Program-made: the position numbers and the translations under genes
Source: Chlamydia ibidis 10-1398/6
GTDB lineage: Bacteria > Chlamydiota > Chlamydiia > Chlamydiales > Chlamydiaceae
Assembly: GCF_000454725.1 (NCBI RefSeq)
Contig: NZ_APJW01000004.1
Coordinates: 16,481 to 80,480, forward strand
Length of the DNA stretch: 64,000 nucleotides
Direction of reading: 5' to 3'
In this document: in pieces, positions 46,003-54,776 of the stretch
How the letters are laid out: each line of letters starts with the position of its first letter
How positions within the stretch are numbered: position 1 is the first letter of the stretch
The notes under the pieces: generated by a model
Seen by the model: only the letters and a program-made list of their open reading frames with translations
Databases searched by the model: none
Told to the model about the DNA's origin: nothing

Positions 46003-46530
46003 CTACATCTCCAAGGGAAACTGGTAGGATAGGGTGCGTGCTGAGTGCCCAGGCACTTCACGACATATAGTCACATAAATTTCCCTATTAGCCCTATTTT
46101 CATCACCTAAAGATGAAAAGTCTACGTGAGATACATGATTTAGTAGAATCAAACGTTCTCTTTTATGTGAATTTCTAAGGCTTTGAATATGAAGCTCTAA
46201 CTTACGATCAGAGAAATTATAAACAACATCCCCCCTCACGACGCCAGCTAAATCAGGATCGCGGTATACACCGCGATCAAACATAACAGAACATAACGAT
46301 GTTGTGTTTTCTTTCGGTAAGTCATAAACCGAACTGAATAGATTTCTTAGTTGGAAATAGGCACGATTCTCCTGAAGAAATATAGCATATATTTTTTCAT
46401 TTTTCTTTTGTGTACAAAACATACGGGTATGCCAAAAGCCTAGTGTAGCGAGTAGCAAACCAAGCAAAGTAAAAGAAACCGTTACTTCTAGCAGCAGAAA
46501 AGAATGCTTTCTTCTTACAACACCACGCAT
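46003..46530 (-). CDS. Pseudopilin-like protein of the type II system (CT567-like)
   Basis: A 175-residue protein with a type IV prepilin-like N-terminus: a basic leader (MRGVVRRKHS) followed by FLLLEVTVSFTLLGLLLATL, with glutamate at +5 of the predicted mature chain. The residue before the cut is serine (HS), not the usual glycine. The soluble part (about 35-175) is mainly beta/loop with no recognised family features. By its place in the operon after the GspG- and GspI-like genes, it resembles a minor pseudopilin of the J class. It overlaps the preceding gene by 16 bases. Corresponds to CT567. Confidence 0.75.
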   Translation of the reverse strand: MRGVVRRKHSFLLLEVTVSFTLLGLLLATLGFWHTRMFCTQKKNEKIYAIFLQENRAYFQLRNLFSSVYDLPKENTTSLCSVMFDRGVYRDPDLAGVVRGDVVYNFSDRKLELHIQSLRNSHKRERLILLNHVSHVDFSSLGDENRANREIYVTICREVPGHSARTLSYQFPLEM

Positions 46531-46952
46531 ACACTTCTCTCTATAGAAATAGTTTGTCTAGAACCGGCAAATAAATGAATCTCTACGTCAGCAAAACATG
46601 CGTTCACCTGCCGTGATTCATTACGCACAGCCTTTCGAATATTTACAGTATACGTATAGGATACTTTTAGGATGTTACCTTGACTTGTATAGAGGTAAGA
46701 ACCTAAATAACCTTCTCCCTGACAAGGAAGATCACCATTACGCATCTGATCACGCATATTCTTCTCTACTGCGAAGAAACAAGTATCTATAATCGGGGGC
46801 AGTTGTAAATTGAGGATGTCATCTTCTAAAGATCGGTGGAGACTACAATAAAATCGGATACAGGGGACAAGGACCGCACATACTAAGGATAATGCCATTA
46901 GTACTTCTACAAGCAAAAAGCTTCGCTTCTGTTTTTTCCTAAGAAGCTTCAT
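46515..46952 (-). CDS. Minor pseudopilin-like protein (CT568-like)
   Basis: A 145-residue protein with basic leader MKLLRKKQKRS followed by FLLVEVLMALSLVCAVLVPC: the EVLMAL pattern is typical of GspI/GspJ-type minor pseudopilins, and glutamate is at +5. The residue before the predicted cut is serine. The remaining domain is small with two cysteine-bearing segments and VEIHLF-like strands. Minor pseudopilins cap the short pseudopilus that pushes substrates through the secretin. It begins two bases after gspG and ends inside the next gene, so expression is coupled. Corresponds to CT568. Confidence 0.75.
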   Translation of the reverse strand: MKLLRKKQKRSFLLVEVLMALSLVCAVLVPCIRFYCSLHRSLEDDILNLQLPPIIDTCFFAVEKNMRDQMRNGDLPCQGEGYLGSYLYTSQGNILKVSYTYTVNIRKAVRNESRQVNACFADVEIHLFAGSRQTISIERSVCVVL

Positions 46953-46954
46953 AA

Positions 46955-47323
46955 CTATCTATTGTGCTTTTCAATACGCTTAGAAAATACCAGAAGATCA
47001 TCACCTTTATCGTTGAGTTGAACAATAAGATCATTCCCCCAAGCATCTTTCAATAATTTGCTGCCTTCTCGACACCAAGAAGACTCCGCAAGAATAGCTT
47101 CTTTACGCGCGATTACTTCTTTTAGTGAAGCTCCGCTCGATGCGTACTCCATCATCAAAATATCATAAACTTTAGCACAATTCTGCTCCGTTTGAAAAAT
47201 CTTACCCTTCTGGATACTACCACGCATATTGAACGCTAGGGCACTCCCAACAATTCCTATTAAGGTGATAACAACCATCATCTCAATTAAAGTAATTGAT
47301 TGTTTACGTTTTTGTTTTCTCAT
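46955..47323 (-). CDS. gspG: Major pseudopilin GspG-like
   Basis: A 122-residue major pseudopilin. Basic leader MRKQKRKQS is followed by ITLIEMMVVITLIGIVGSAL, a classical type IV pilin helix with Glu at +5. The C-terminal part contains LLKDAWGNDLIVQL, the counterpart of the DPWGNPY box in GspG, though the calcium site is not obvious. The residue before the cleavage point is serine rather than glycine. A ribosome-binding AGGA lies before the ATG, 22 bases after gspF. The protein builds the short pilus of the type II machine. CT569 ortholog. Confidence 0.88.
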   Translation of the reverse strand: MRKQKRKQSITLIEMMVVITLIGIVGSALAFNMRGSIQKGKIFQTEQNCAKVYDILMMEYASSGASLKEVIARKEAILAESSWCREGSKLLKDAWGNDLIVQLNDKGDDLLVFSKRIEKHNR

Positions 47324-47345
47324 ACAATCCTACTGAACCTAACAA

Positions 47346-48521
47346 TTATAATGTTTGTATGTTACTGGTTAGCGGTATTAATACTGCCAACATAATAACC
47401 CCTATAACTCCTCCAAGAACTACTAAGATAACTGGTTGGCACCACGAGGTTATCCAGCTAAGAGTTTTTTGTGTATCCTCATTGTAAATATTAGCAATAT
47501 AACCTAACACGTCTGCTAATTCTCCTGATTCCTCTCCTAAAGAGATCATTCCTAAAGCCAATTGCGGAACCCATTTTTTCTTTCTTAACTCGTGACTCAA
47601 AGCATTACCGCCAATAACACTATGCACGACTGTTTCCATATCGTTACGTAAAAATTCATAGGGAATAGAGTGGCATCCTAACTCAAGACCCTCTATTAGG
47701 GTGCCCCCACCACGTAAAATCGCGGAAACTACGGAACAAAAACGACTAAACCCTACTTTGACAAAAAAATTCTTCAATCCAGGAAAAGCAAAAATGAACC
47801 TTTCTATACCACGCTTCCAGAAACTTCGATTTCTAGTTATAAAAGCAAATCCAAAGCAAACACAAACCCCTACAAGAAGTAGATAGCCATAGCTACAGAC
47901 AAAATCGCTAATACCAAAAACTGCATATGTAATGCCGTTGAGTTCTATAGAATCAAAAGTCTCTTTCAAAGAAGGAATTACTCCCATTAAAAAAAATAAA
48001 ATAACAAGAACAGAAAATCCTATTAAGACAATGGGATAACTCAATGCAGCCCACATTTTTTTAGTTACTTGCTCTCGTTCCTCTAAAACACCAATAATAT
48101 TTTCTAAAGCTCCTTCTAGATTTCCTACACGTTCTCCTGCCATCACTCCGCTACAATAAAAGTTATCAAAAATTCTCGGATAGGATGCCAAAACCTCAGA
48201 TAACGCTCCCCCCGAACGTAAATGATTCATGAACGAAGTAAGTAAACTAGCCATCGGCTGACCTTGGTACTGATCTCTCAAAGCAGACAGTGTTTCATAC
48301 AGGGGCAACCCGGATTTTAGAAGCAATAATAGTTGCTTACTGAATACGATCTTCTCTGCATTACTAACGCGAATAGTAGGAATCGCTACTTCGCGAATAG
48401 ACAAAAAATGTTTCCCCGATTCTTTAAGTTTTTCTCTAGCCTCCTGGATGTGCAAAGCTTCAAGATAACCACGTCTTTTCTGTTCTTTTTCATTAAGATA
48501 GGTATAGCGATATCTCGGCAT
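47346..48521 (-). CDS. gspF: Type II secretion inner membrane platform protein GspF
   Basis: A 391-residue membrane protein. It has the usual N-terminal YRYTYLNEKEQKRRGYLEA and two copies of the GspF domain (residues about 60-185 and 265-390) with three membrane segments near 160-182, 210-230 and 365-385. Family boxes FSKQLLLLLKSGLPLYETL (near 66) and MISLGEESGELADVLGYIA (near 340) are clear. GspF anchors the ATPase GspE to the membrane and drives pseudopilus extrusion. Good GGGAGG ribosome-binding site; begins 11 bases after gspE. CT570 ortholog. Confidence 0.95.
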   Translation of the reverse strand: MPRYRYTYLNEKEQKRRGYLEALHIQEAREKLKESGKHFLSIREVAIPTIRVSNAEKIVFSKQLLLLLKSGLPLYETLSALRDQYQGQPMASLLTSFMNHLRSGGALSEVLASYPRIFDNFYCSGVMAGERVGNLEGALENIIGVLEEREQVTKKMWAALSYPIVLIGFSVLVILFFLMGVIPSLKETFDSIELNGITYAVFGISDFVCSYGYLLLVGVCVCFGFAFITRNRSFWKRGIERFIFAFPGLKNFFVKVGFSRFCSVVSAILRGGGTLIEGLELGCHSIPYEFLRNDMETVVHSVIGGNALSHELRKKKWVPQLALGMISLGEESGELADVLGYIANIYNEDTQKTLSWITSWCQPVILVVLGGVIGVIMLAVLIPLTSNIQTL

Positions 48522-48532
48522 ACTACCTCCCT

Positions 48533-50020
48533 CTAATCATAACGTCTTGTAACACGAAATACCTCTGACAATGTAGTATCACCTGACAATGCCGTTGTAA
48601 CTCCGTGTGATAACAACGGGAGGAACCCCTTACTATCTGCAATCTCGCGAAGAGTGTGATAGGGACGGTTCATAGCAATTTCCGAACGTATTACTGTATC
48701 TGGACGGAAAAATTCATATAAACCTTGACGTCCTTTATAACCTGAACGGAAACAACGTGAACATCCTAAGCCGTGATATAAAATACTTTCAGGATCATAA
48801 CCATGAGAAAGCAGAAATGCTTTCTCCTCAGCATTAGGAGCATAACACTCTTTACAATGGGGACAAATTGTTCTTACTAATCTTTGGGCCATAACCCCAA
48901 TGATTGTTGCAGACAGTAAATATGGTTCTATACCCATATCCAAAAGACGAGGAATAGCAGAAATTGCATCGTTTGTATGTAAGGTACTAATCACCAAATG
49001 TCCTGTCAGAGCAGCTTGTATAGCAATCTCTGCTGTTTCATGATCTCGAATCTCACCGACCATAATAACATCAGGATCCTGACGGAGCAAATGGCGTAGC
49101 CCGCGTGCAAATGTTAAGCCTATTTTTGGCCTCACGGCAATTTGTGCAATACCAGACAACTTATACTCTGGGGGATCTTCTATAGTCATAATATTAGTAA
49201 AAGGACCCGATAAATGCTGTATCACACTATACAACGTTGTTGTCTTTCCACTGCCAGTTGGTCCTGTCACAAGTAAAATCCCTTCAGGAACAGAGACGGA
49301 TTCTTTAAAAGCGGTTTCGATATCCCTGGGCATATGTAAACCACCAATATCAAGAATAACATTACGTTTATCCAAGATACGGAGAACTACTCTCTCACCG
49401 TAAATAACTGGGACAGTGCTAACACGCATGTCCACTTCTTGACCGGCAATTTGGATCTTAATTCTACCGTCTTGAGGCAAACGATGCTCAGCAATATCCA
49501 TTTTTGCCAATACTTTAACACGCGTAATTAACGCTGATCGCAAATGTACTGGCGGAGAATGCCTATCATGCAACACGCCATCAATACGGTAACGAATACG
49601 AAGAGCATCTACTAAAGGATCAAAATGTATATCTGAGGCACGTTCCTCTATTGCTTCTTTTAGGATTAAATTCAGAAGACGCACAGCAGGGATAGACTCT
49701 GTACTTTCTAGAAGATCTTCTTCTTCTGCATCCTCCACTTGATCGCTCTTAATAGATAGGAGCATGTCGGAAGCATTACCATGAAGATTACTATACAATT
49801 GCTGCAAATCTTTTAATATTTCGGATTCTTCTTGAAAAACAAAGGTAACGTTTTTTTTGACTAGTAACTGAATTTCGTCTCGAGCTACCAAAGGAGTACT
49901 GATAGCACACGCCATAGTAACTTCGTCTGGTGTTTCTTTAATCGGGAGAAGGTGATGTTTTTTTAGGAAGGCGTAGGGAAATAACTCTAAGAATTCAGAA
50001 GATAACTTAGCGTCCGTCAT
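48533..50020 (-). CDS. gspE: Type II secretion ATPase GspE
   Basis: A 495-residue traffic ATPase of the GspE/PilB type. The Walker A loop [19 protein letters not shown] (near residue 253), Asp box TIEDPPEY, Walker B MVGEIRDHETAEIAIQAALT (near 316), His box LVISTLHTNDA and the C-terminal zinc-binding cysteines CPHC...C and CSRC (near 390-425) are all present. It powers pseudopilus assembly from the cytoplasm. Its start overlaps the gspD stop by 14 bases. In C. trachomatis, gspE mutants were reported with defects in secretion of the protease CPAF (established knowledge, from memory). CT571 ortholog. Confidence 0.97.
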   Translation of the reverse strand: MTDAKLSSEFLELFPYAFLKKHHLLPIKETPDEVTMACAISTPLVARDEIQLLVKKNVTFVFQEESEILKDLQQLYSNLHGNASDMLLSIKSDQVEDAEEEDLLESTESIPAVRLLNLILKEAIEERASDIHFDPLVDALRIRYRIDGVLHDRHSPPVHLRSALITRVKVLAKMDIAEHRLPQDGRIKIQIAGQEVDMRVSTVPVIYGERVVLRILDKRNVILDIGGLHMPRDIETAFKESVSVPEGILLVTGPTGSGKTTTLYSVIQHLSGPFTNIMTIEDPPEYKLSGIAQIAVRPKIGLTFARGLRHLLRQDPDVIMVGEIRDHETAEIAIQAALTGHLVISTLHTNDAISAIPRLLDMGIEPYLLSATIIGVMAQRLVRTICPHCKECYAPNAEEKAFLLSHGYDPESILYHGLGCSRCFRSGYKGRQGLYEFFRPDTVIRSEIAMNRPYHTLREIADSKGFLPLLSHGVTTALSGDTTLSEVFRVTRRYD

Positions 50021-52268
50021 ATTCCAACCCCTCTGTACGAGATGAGGGCAAATCTATAGAAGAAATAAATTCTAATTTCTTCTGATTAGCGTCTGCTGTT
50101 GCTCTCCCTACCATCACAGCCTTTTGAAACTCTTCACATTCTCCAGGACGAGAAGCAAGAAGAGCCTCTGCAAGCTTTTCTTTTTTTTCTATCGGGTTAT
50201 CCAGTATTTTCGGGGTGATAAATACAAACATCTCTGTTTGACTATCAGATGTTGAGTTCATACCAAACAATTTACCAACACCAGGAATCTCTCCGAGGAA
50301 GGGAATACCATCTTGACCATCTGTGGCTTGCTTACAACGTAAGCCTCCTATAATGATTGTTTCTCCATCTGCTATCCGCACCTTATTGGTAATATTTCTA
50401 CGAGTAACATCAGGACGATCATTAATATTTTTACCAGTTGTATCAAAAGTAATATCAGTTTCTAGAGTGATAAAACTTTTCCCATCCTCCTCACCAACAT
50501 TGATAACCGGCAGTAATTTGATCATAATTCCGTATTGAGCCCGGTTATACTGCAACTTATCATTATCTGCCGATACGGCAATGGACATTTCATCTACAAT
50601 TGCTATTCTTGCCGGAGTTTGATTCATAGTGACAACAGAAGGGCTTGCATTAATACGAATATCCTCTTGCGCCATAAGGAATTGGTAAGCAAGATCGTAT
50701 CCAGGAACTAGAGAGTTCCCTGTATTTCCCTGAAGCAAAAACTCCAAAATGCCTCCGGCTTTAAAAGAAAGCGCAGCGGAACCTTTTTTACACAGCTCCT
50801 CTCCTAATCTTAAAAGGTTTAATCCCGCTTTACGTTGGTAGGCCAGCTTCCTTTCAAATAATAAAACTTCGATACGCACCATTTTCTTGGGAACATCAAG
50901 CTTTTTTAAAAGCATCTTAATACGTGGAAGAGCCTCTTTCTCAACTACTACGATTAAGGTACCTGTTTTTGAATCAGCAATGAAACTTCCGTACTTAGCA
51001 GACCCCTCCTTAATACTTACTCCAGCTGTTGTATCAATATGAATAGCCGGACAAATTGTTGCTCCCTCTACATCTGGATGAATATCTTTACTACTTCCCT
51101 TCCCTGCAAATACATCATGTACTTGCGATAAAAGTACTGCGAGCTCTTGTGGATCCGAATGTTTAACACTGTACCAAAACACGGTCTTGTCAGTTGGGTT
51201 TTCGATACCCTCTTCAATATCCTTTATCAAATTAATAGCTTGTTGGACTAAACTGGATGAACCACTAAGAAATAAAGAACGGCCATGAAGCTGTAAAGGT
51301 ACCACTTTAAAACCCAGACTGCTATCGTCACCATCTTTCGTGATATCGTCACGGAAAGCTGCCTTAAGAATAGAAACCATTTCATTAGCATCTATTTTAG
51401 TTAGAGGCACCACGCGATATTCCTGACGAATACTGTCGGATTGAATAAAATCATAAATCTTAAGAAGCTCACTAATCTCTCCGGCAGAACCGAATAGCCA
51501 TATTTTCCCCCCAATAATATCAATCTGTACCGTTTCGGAATTTGCAAATTTCTTTAAAGCCTGCTGATCTCCGCGAACATCGACGTTCTTTGAGGTAACA
51601 ACATAGCCAATGTACGCAGAAGGGGATAACAGTTCTAAATCTTTTTTCGACGCGAAAACACCGGCAACGCCGGCACCTTCTTTTTGATGACTATATAGCT
51701 CTTTCAACCAAGGAGATACTTCACGAATACCTACTCCTAAACGAGATAAGACTTGTTTTAAACACTCTTCAAAAGCTTCTTTAGGAACTACGAACCTAGA
51801 CAAAGAAGAAACTTTGATTGCTCCGATATGTGAGGGGATAAGATAAACAACATCCTCACGACCATAATCAGAAACTAAATTATATACCGTAGTTTCGGGG
51901 TGATGCCATAAAGCATATTCATCTATACTACCGCCCTGTTCATAAATTTCTGCTGCCCAAAGCTCTTCTAGCTGCTTTAATTCTCGTTTTACTCTAGTCA
52001 GGCTATCTAAAACTCTCTTCCAAGTCTCCTCGTCTTCACACCCAGACTCTCGAAGTGTTGCAGCTTCCTCATAAAGCTGCCTAAGCTCAAGATTCAACTC
52101 TTTGATATCTAAATTAAATCTTGACAAACCCAAAGAGCTGCTAACCCAATCCCCTTTTTTTTCAAGAGAAGCTGTTTTTTCTGATACTGTTAATGCTAAC
52201 CCAGTATTCCACCATACTAAACTAGTCAAACCTAAGTAATAAACTAAAGGATTGCGCAACACTTGCAT
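50007..52268 (-). CDS. gspD: Type II secretin GspD
   Basis: A 753-residue outer membrane secretin. A signal-like N-terminus (PLVYYLGLTSLVWWNTGLAL) leads into a helical stretch not typical for GspD (residues about 50-110), then N-domains (near 225-480, e.g. YRVVPLTKIDANEMVSIL) and the secretin core, with VPFLGEIPGVGKLFG (near 655) and TEMFVFITPKIL before the end. Twelve to sixteen copies form the outer membrane pore. ATG 52268 lies three bases after the upstream stop with GGGGGG before it. The extra N-terminal helical domain is a chlamydial feature I cannot match to a known module. CT572 ortholog. Confidence 0.95.
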   Translation of the reverse strand: MQVLRNPLVYYLGLTSLVWWNTGLALTVSEKTASLEKKGDWVSSSLGLSRFNLDIKELNLELRQLYEEAATLRESGCEDEETWKRVLDSLTRVKRELKQLEELWAAEIYEQGGSIDEYALWHHPETTVYNLVSDYGREDVVYLIPSHIGAIKVSSLSRFVVPKEAFEECLKQVLSRLGVGIREVSPWLKELYSHQKEGAGVAGVFASKKDLELLSPSAYIGYVVTSKNVDVRGDQQALKKFANSETVQIDIIGGKIWLFGSAGEISELLKIYDFIQSDSIRQEYRVVPLTKIDANEMVSILKAAFRDDITKDGDDSSLGFKVVPLQLHGRSLFLSGSSSLVQQAINLIKDIEEGIENPTDKTVFWYSVKHSDPQELAVLLSQVHDVFAGKGSSKDIHPDVEGATICPAIHIDTTAGVSIKEGSAKYGSFIADSKTGTLIVVVEKEALPRIKMLLKKLDVPKKMVRIEVLLFERKLAYQRKAGLNLLRLGEELCKKGSAALSFKAGGILEFLLQGNTGNSLVPGYDLAYQFLMAQEDIRINASPSVVTMNQTPARIAIVDEMSIAVSADNDKLQYNRAQYGIMIKLLPVINVGEEDGKSFITLETDITFDTTGKNINDRPDVTRRNITNKVRIADGETIIIGGLRCKQATDGQDGIPFLGEIPGVGKLFGMNSTSDSQTEMFVFITPKILDNPIEKKEKLAEALLASRPGECEEFQKAVMVGRATADANQKKLEFISSIDLPSSRTEGLEYDGR

Positions 52269-52271
52269 TTG

Positions 52272-53582
52272 TCACCCCCCTCGACTTGCTGTTTCCCCAG
52301 CGATGAGTGGTTTCTGTTGAACTGGATCATTTGTATCCTTTGCCACACCCAAATCTAGGCCTTGTTTTAGCGGTAGAACTACGGACTCTACCAAAGTTCT
52401 TTGAGCATTGAATATATGTCCGCGTAGAACATATCCTCGAGCGTCTTTGTCTAGTTTGTCGAACACAAATAAAGGACCCTGAATCTTTCCTGAAAGATAA
52501 TCTTCTAGTTGATCAGCTCGAACTATTCTCTCCCAAGATTTTCCTGTATGCACCACCCAATCATCAGGAGACAGGGTCAATCTATGCCCCCCTGCATTTA
52601 TGATAGGGCGAGACCACGTACGCATTCCTATGAATTCGAATTCTTTAATAATCTCAGTAATTTCGATGGGGGAACTAATCACTTTGACCAAGCTCATAGC
52701 TTGATGTGAAGTCCCGTCTGGGCTCCAAACATCAATTACTAGGACCTTATCATCTAATCGTTTGACCTCCATTAAAGGAGCCTGTGAATGATCCCCTTCA
52801 AATTCACCACAACTCTGCCACCGATCCCCATCCCATAGCAAAATGTCTCCAACAGCAACGTAACGGCTATAATTTTCATCAGACAAAGAGACAAAGTCTA
52901 CACGTTCTTTCATTGCCTTGTGAGCATAATCTGGACCACCATGCATCTGTAAAAATCTATCTACCCCTAATCGACGCATTTTCTGCTTCACTGGGAAACT
53001 AGCATCTACACGAACACCTCCGATTTCCCAGCCTTCCAACAATCCTTTAGCTGGAGCCGTTAAAACAAACCGTGCATGATCCTTAGGGACATCCACTACG
53101 CTTTGACTTAATCCTAAATAAACGACTTTTACCTCTAAACTACGCTCATCCACACCACTATGACATTCTAACCATAAATCTGTAGGAATACGGCTAAACT
53201 TGAAGCAACAGTCATCAGGAGTTGGCATAAACTGGAGGTATACTTTTTCCCCCGATGTAGCAACGTAACGATCCTTTGTAGATAGAAGTTCCAAGTAAAA
53301 CTTGCCTCCGCTAGCATCAGGACGTTTGTTACTTCCTAAAAAAATAACTTCCCGACGCAGATCTGGCAAACGCTCCCTCAAAACAGGTTCTTCCAAAGAC
53401 CAGCCACCAAAAGACAAGCTGTTTTCTTGATCTTTAAGATTTTCTTTTGTTTTGCTGAGCCACTCGTCAGAGGATAAAAATGCGCTACATAGACTGTTGG
53501 CATCATTTGGACAGCCGCAAATCATGAATAAAAAAGCAGCAATGCCGACCAAGCTGTATCCTATTGAAAAGAACAAATCCAT
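52272..53582 (-). CDS. First gene of gsp operon: putative lipoprotein of unknown function (CT573-like)
   Basis: A 436-residue protein that heads the type II operon, directly upstream of gspD. The N-terminus is hydrophobic and ends with a lipobox-like ICGC (near residue 21-24, FLFMICGC), so a lipid anchor on the mature cysteine is plausible though not certain. The rest is beta-rich, soluble and has no recognised motif. In other bacteria, secretins need a pilotin lipoprotein or the clamp protein GspC; neither is otherwise visible in this cluster, so this protein is a candidate to fill one of these roles. This is inference from position only. Corresponds to CT573. Confidence 0.7.
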   Translation of the reverse strand: MDLFFSIGYSLVGIAAFLFMICGCPNDANSLCSAFLSSDEWLSKTKENLKDQENSLSFGGWSLEEPVLRERLPDLRREVIFLGSNKRPDASGGKFYLELLSTKDRYVATSGEKVYLQFMPTPDDCCFKFSRIPTDLWLECHSGVDERSLEVKVVYLGLSQSVVDVPKDHARFVLTAPAKGLLEGWEIGGVRVDASFPVKQKMRRLGVDRFLQMHGGPDYAHKAMKERVDFVSLSDENYSRYVAVGDILLWDGDRWQSCGEFEGDHSQAPLMEVKRLDDKVLVIDVWSPDGTSHQAMSLVKVISSPIEITEIIKEFEFIGMRTWSRPIINAGGHRLTLSPDDWVVHTGKSWERIVRADQLEDYLSGKIQGPLFVFDKLDKDARGYVLRGHIFNAQRTLVESVVLPLKQGLDLGVAKDTNDPVQQKPLIAGETASRGG

Positions 53583-53702
53583 AGTAATACAAAATAAAAC
53601 AAAGAGAAAAAAGATAAACGATTAGAGAAAAAAAATCAATTTATACTAATAAATGTTAGAAAACTTAACACTTTATTACAAACAAACTAAAGATGTTTTA
53701 TT

Positions 53703-54773
53703 TTATAAACAAACTAATTCCTGAGACACAGGACGGTTTGTTAAATTAAAATAATGTTTTTCATTTATTAAAATTGAATCTTCTATACGAATTCCACCAG
53801 TCCCAGGGAAGTATACACCAGGCTCAATTGTAACTACCATGCCCGATCTCAACACACTTTCCCTATCTTTAGGAGACAGGAAAGGATATTCATGAATATT
53901 TCTACCAACTCCATGCCCTAAGCCATGGAAAAAATATTTTTCCAATTTGTATTGTTCTAAAACACGCACTGCTTCCCGATAGATGTCAATACAGGCTACT
54001 CCATCAGCACACATATCCATAGCGGATTTCTGCGCTTCAAGAACAGCAGAATAAGCGTTTAATAAACAATCATGTGGTCGGCCGTAAGATACTGTCCTAG
54101 ACATATCGGAACAATAACCTTGATATAGAACACCAATATCAATCAAAACGATATCCCCACGACCTAAACGACGATCTGTTGGGATAGCATGGGGAAACGC
54201 TGCATGCTCGCCAAAGGCAATAATAGGAGAAAATGAAACATCCAAGACTCCCTTTTCCATCCAAAATGCCCGTACTAAATGAACAACTTCTTTCTCCGTG
54301 ATGCCTTCTTTAAGAATAGAAAGAATATAATCATAACCCTCAGAGCCTAAATCAGCTGCATGTTTCATTTTTTCGATTTCATCATTATCCTTCACACTAC
54401 GAAGTTTTTCACAAAACAAAGAAATTGGAGACCAAGAACACGGGATTCGTACTAAATCTTGATATTTTGCGTAGCCAGTATGTACGCTATCAAATCCTAC
54501 AGCCTGATAAGAAGAAGTCTTGAGAAAATTACCTAGAGATTCAAGAACGGTATTCTCACAAAAAATTGATCTGACGCCTTCTAAGGAAGAATAAAGATCA
54601 CGATCCATGCGGTTAACGAAAAACACCGCTTCGTTTTTTCCTATTAAAAGAGTCCCAGAGACTACCTGATCATACAAAAAATAGGAAACGTCCTCGTCTC
54701 TCTCAACAAGTATTGCATCAATGCCATACTCCGATAAAGCATGCTGAGCCACAATGATACGATCGTGCAACAT
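53703..54773 (-). CDS. pepP: Xaa-Pro aminopeptidase, M24 metallopeptidase
   Basis: A 356-residue M24 peptidase that removes N-terminal residues before proline. The C-terminal pita-bread fold keeps its metal ligands: D and D in [18 protein letters not shown] (near 210), H in [17 protein letters not shown] (near 287) and E in [10 protein letters not shown] and [10 protein letters not shown]. The N-terminal creatinase-like domain (1-125) is present. AAGGAG lies six to seven bases before ATG 54773, within the end of mutL. The gene is three bases after the mutL stop, so they are co-transcribed. Role: peptide recycling in the cytoplasm. CT574 ortholog. Confidence 0.95.
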   Translation of the reverse strand: MLHDRIIVAQHALSEYGIDAILVERDEDVSYFLYDQVVSGTLLIGKNEAVFFVNRMDRDLYSSLEGVRSIFCENTVLESLGNFLKTSSYQAVGFDSVHTGYAKYQDLVRIPCSWSPISLFCEKLRSVKDNDEIEKMKHAADLGSEGYDYILSILKEGITEKEVVHLVRAFWMEKGVLDVSFSPIIAFGEHAAFPHAIPTDRRLGRGDIVLIDIGVLYQGYCSDMSRTVSYGRPHDCLLNAYSAVLEAQKSAMDMCADGVACIDIYREAVRVLEQYKLEKYFFHGLGHGVGRNIHEYPFLSPKDRESVLRSGMVVTIEPGVYFPGTGGIRIEDSILINEKHYFNLTNRPVSQELVCL

Positions 54774-54776
54774 AAC

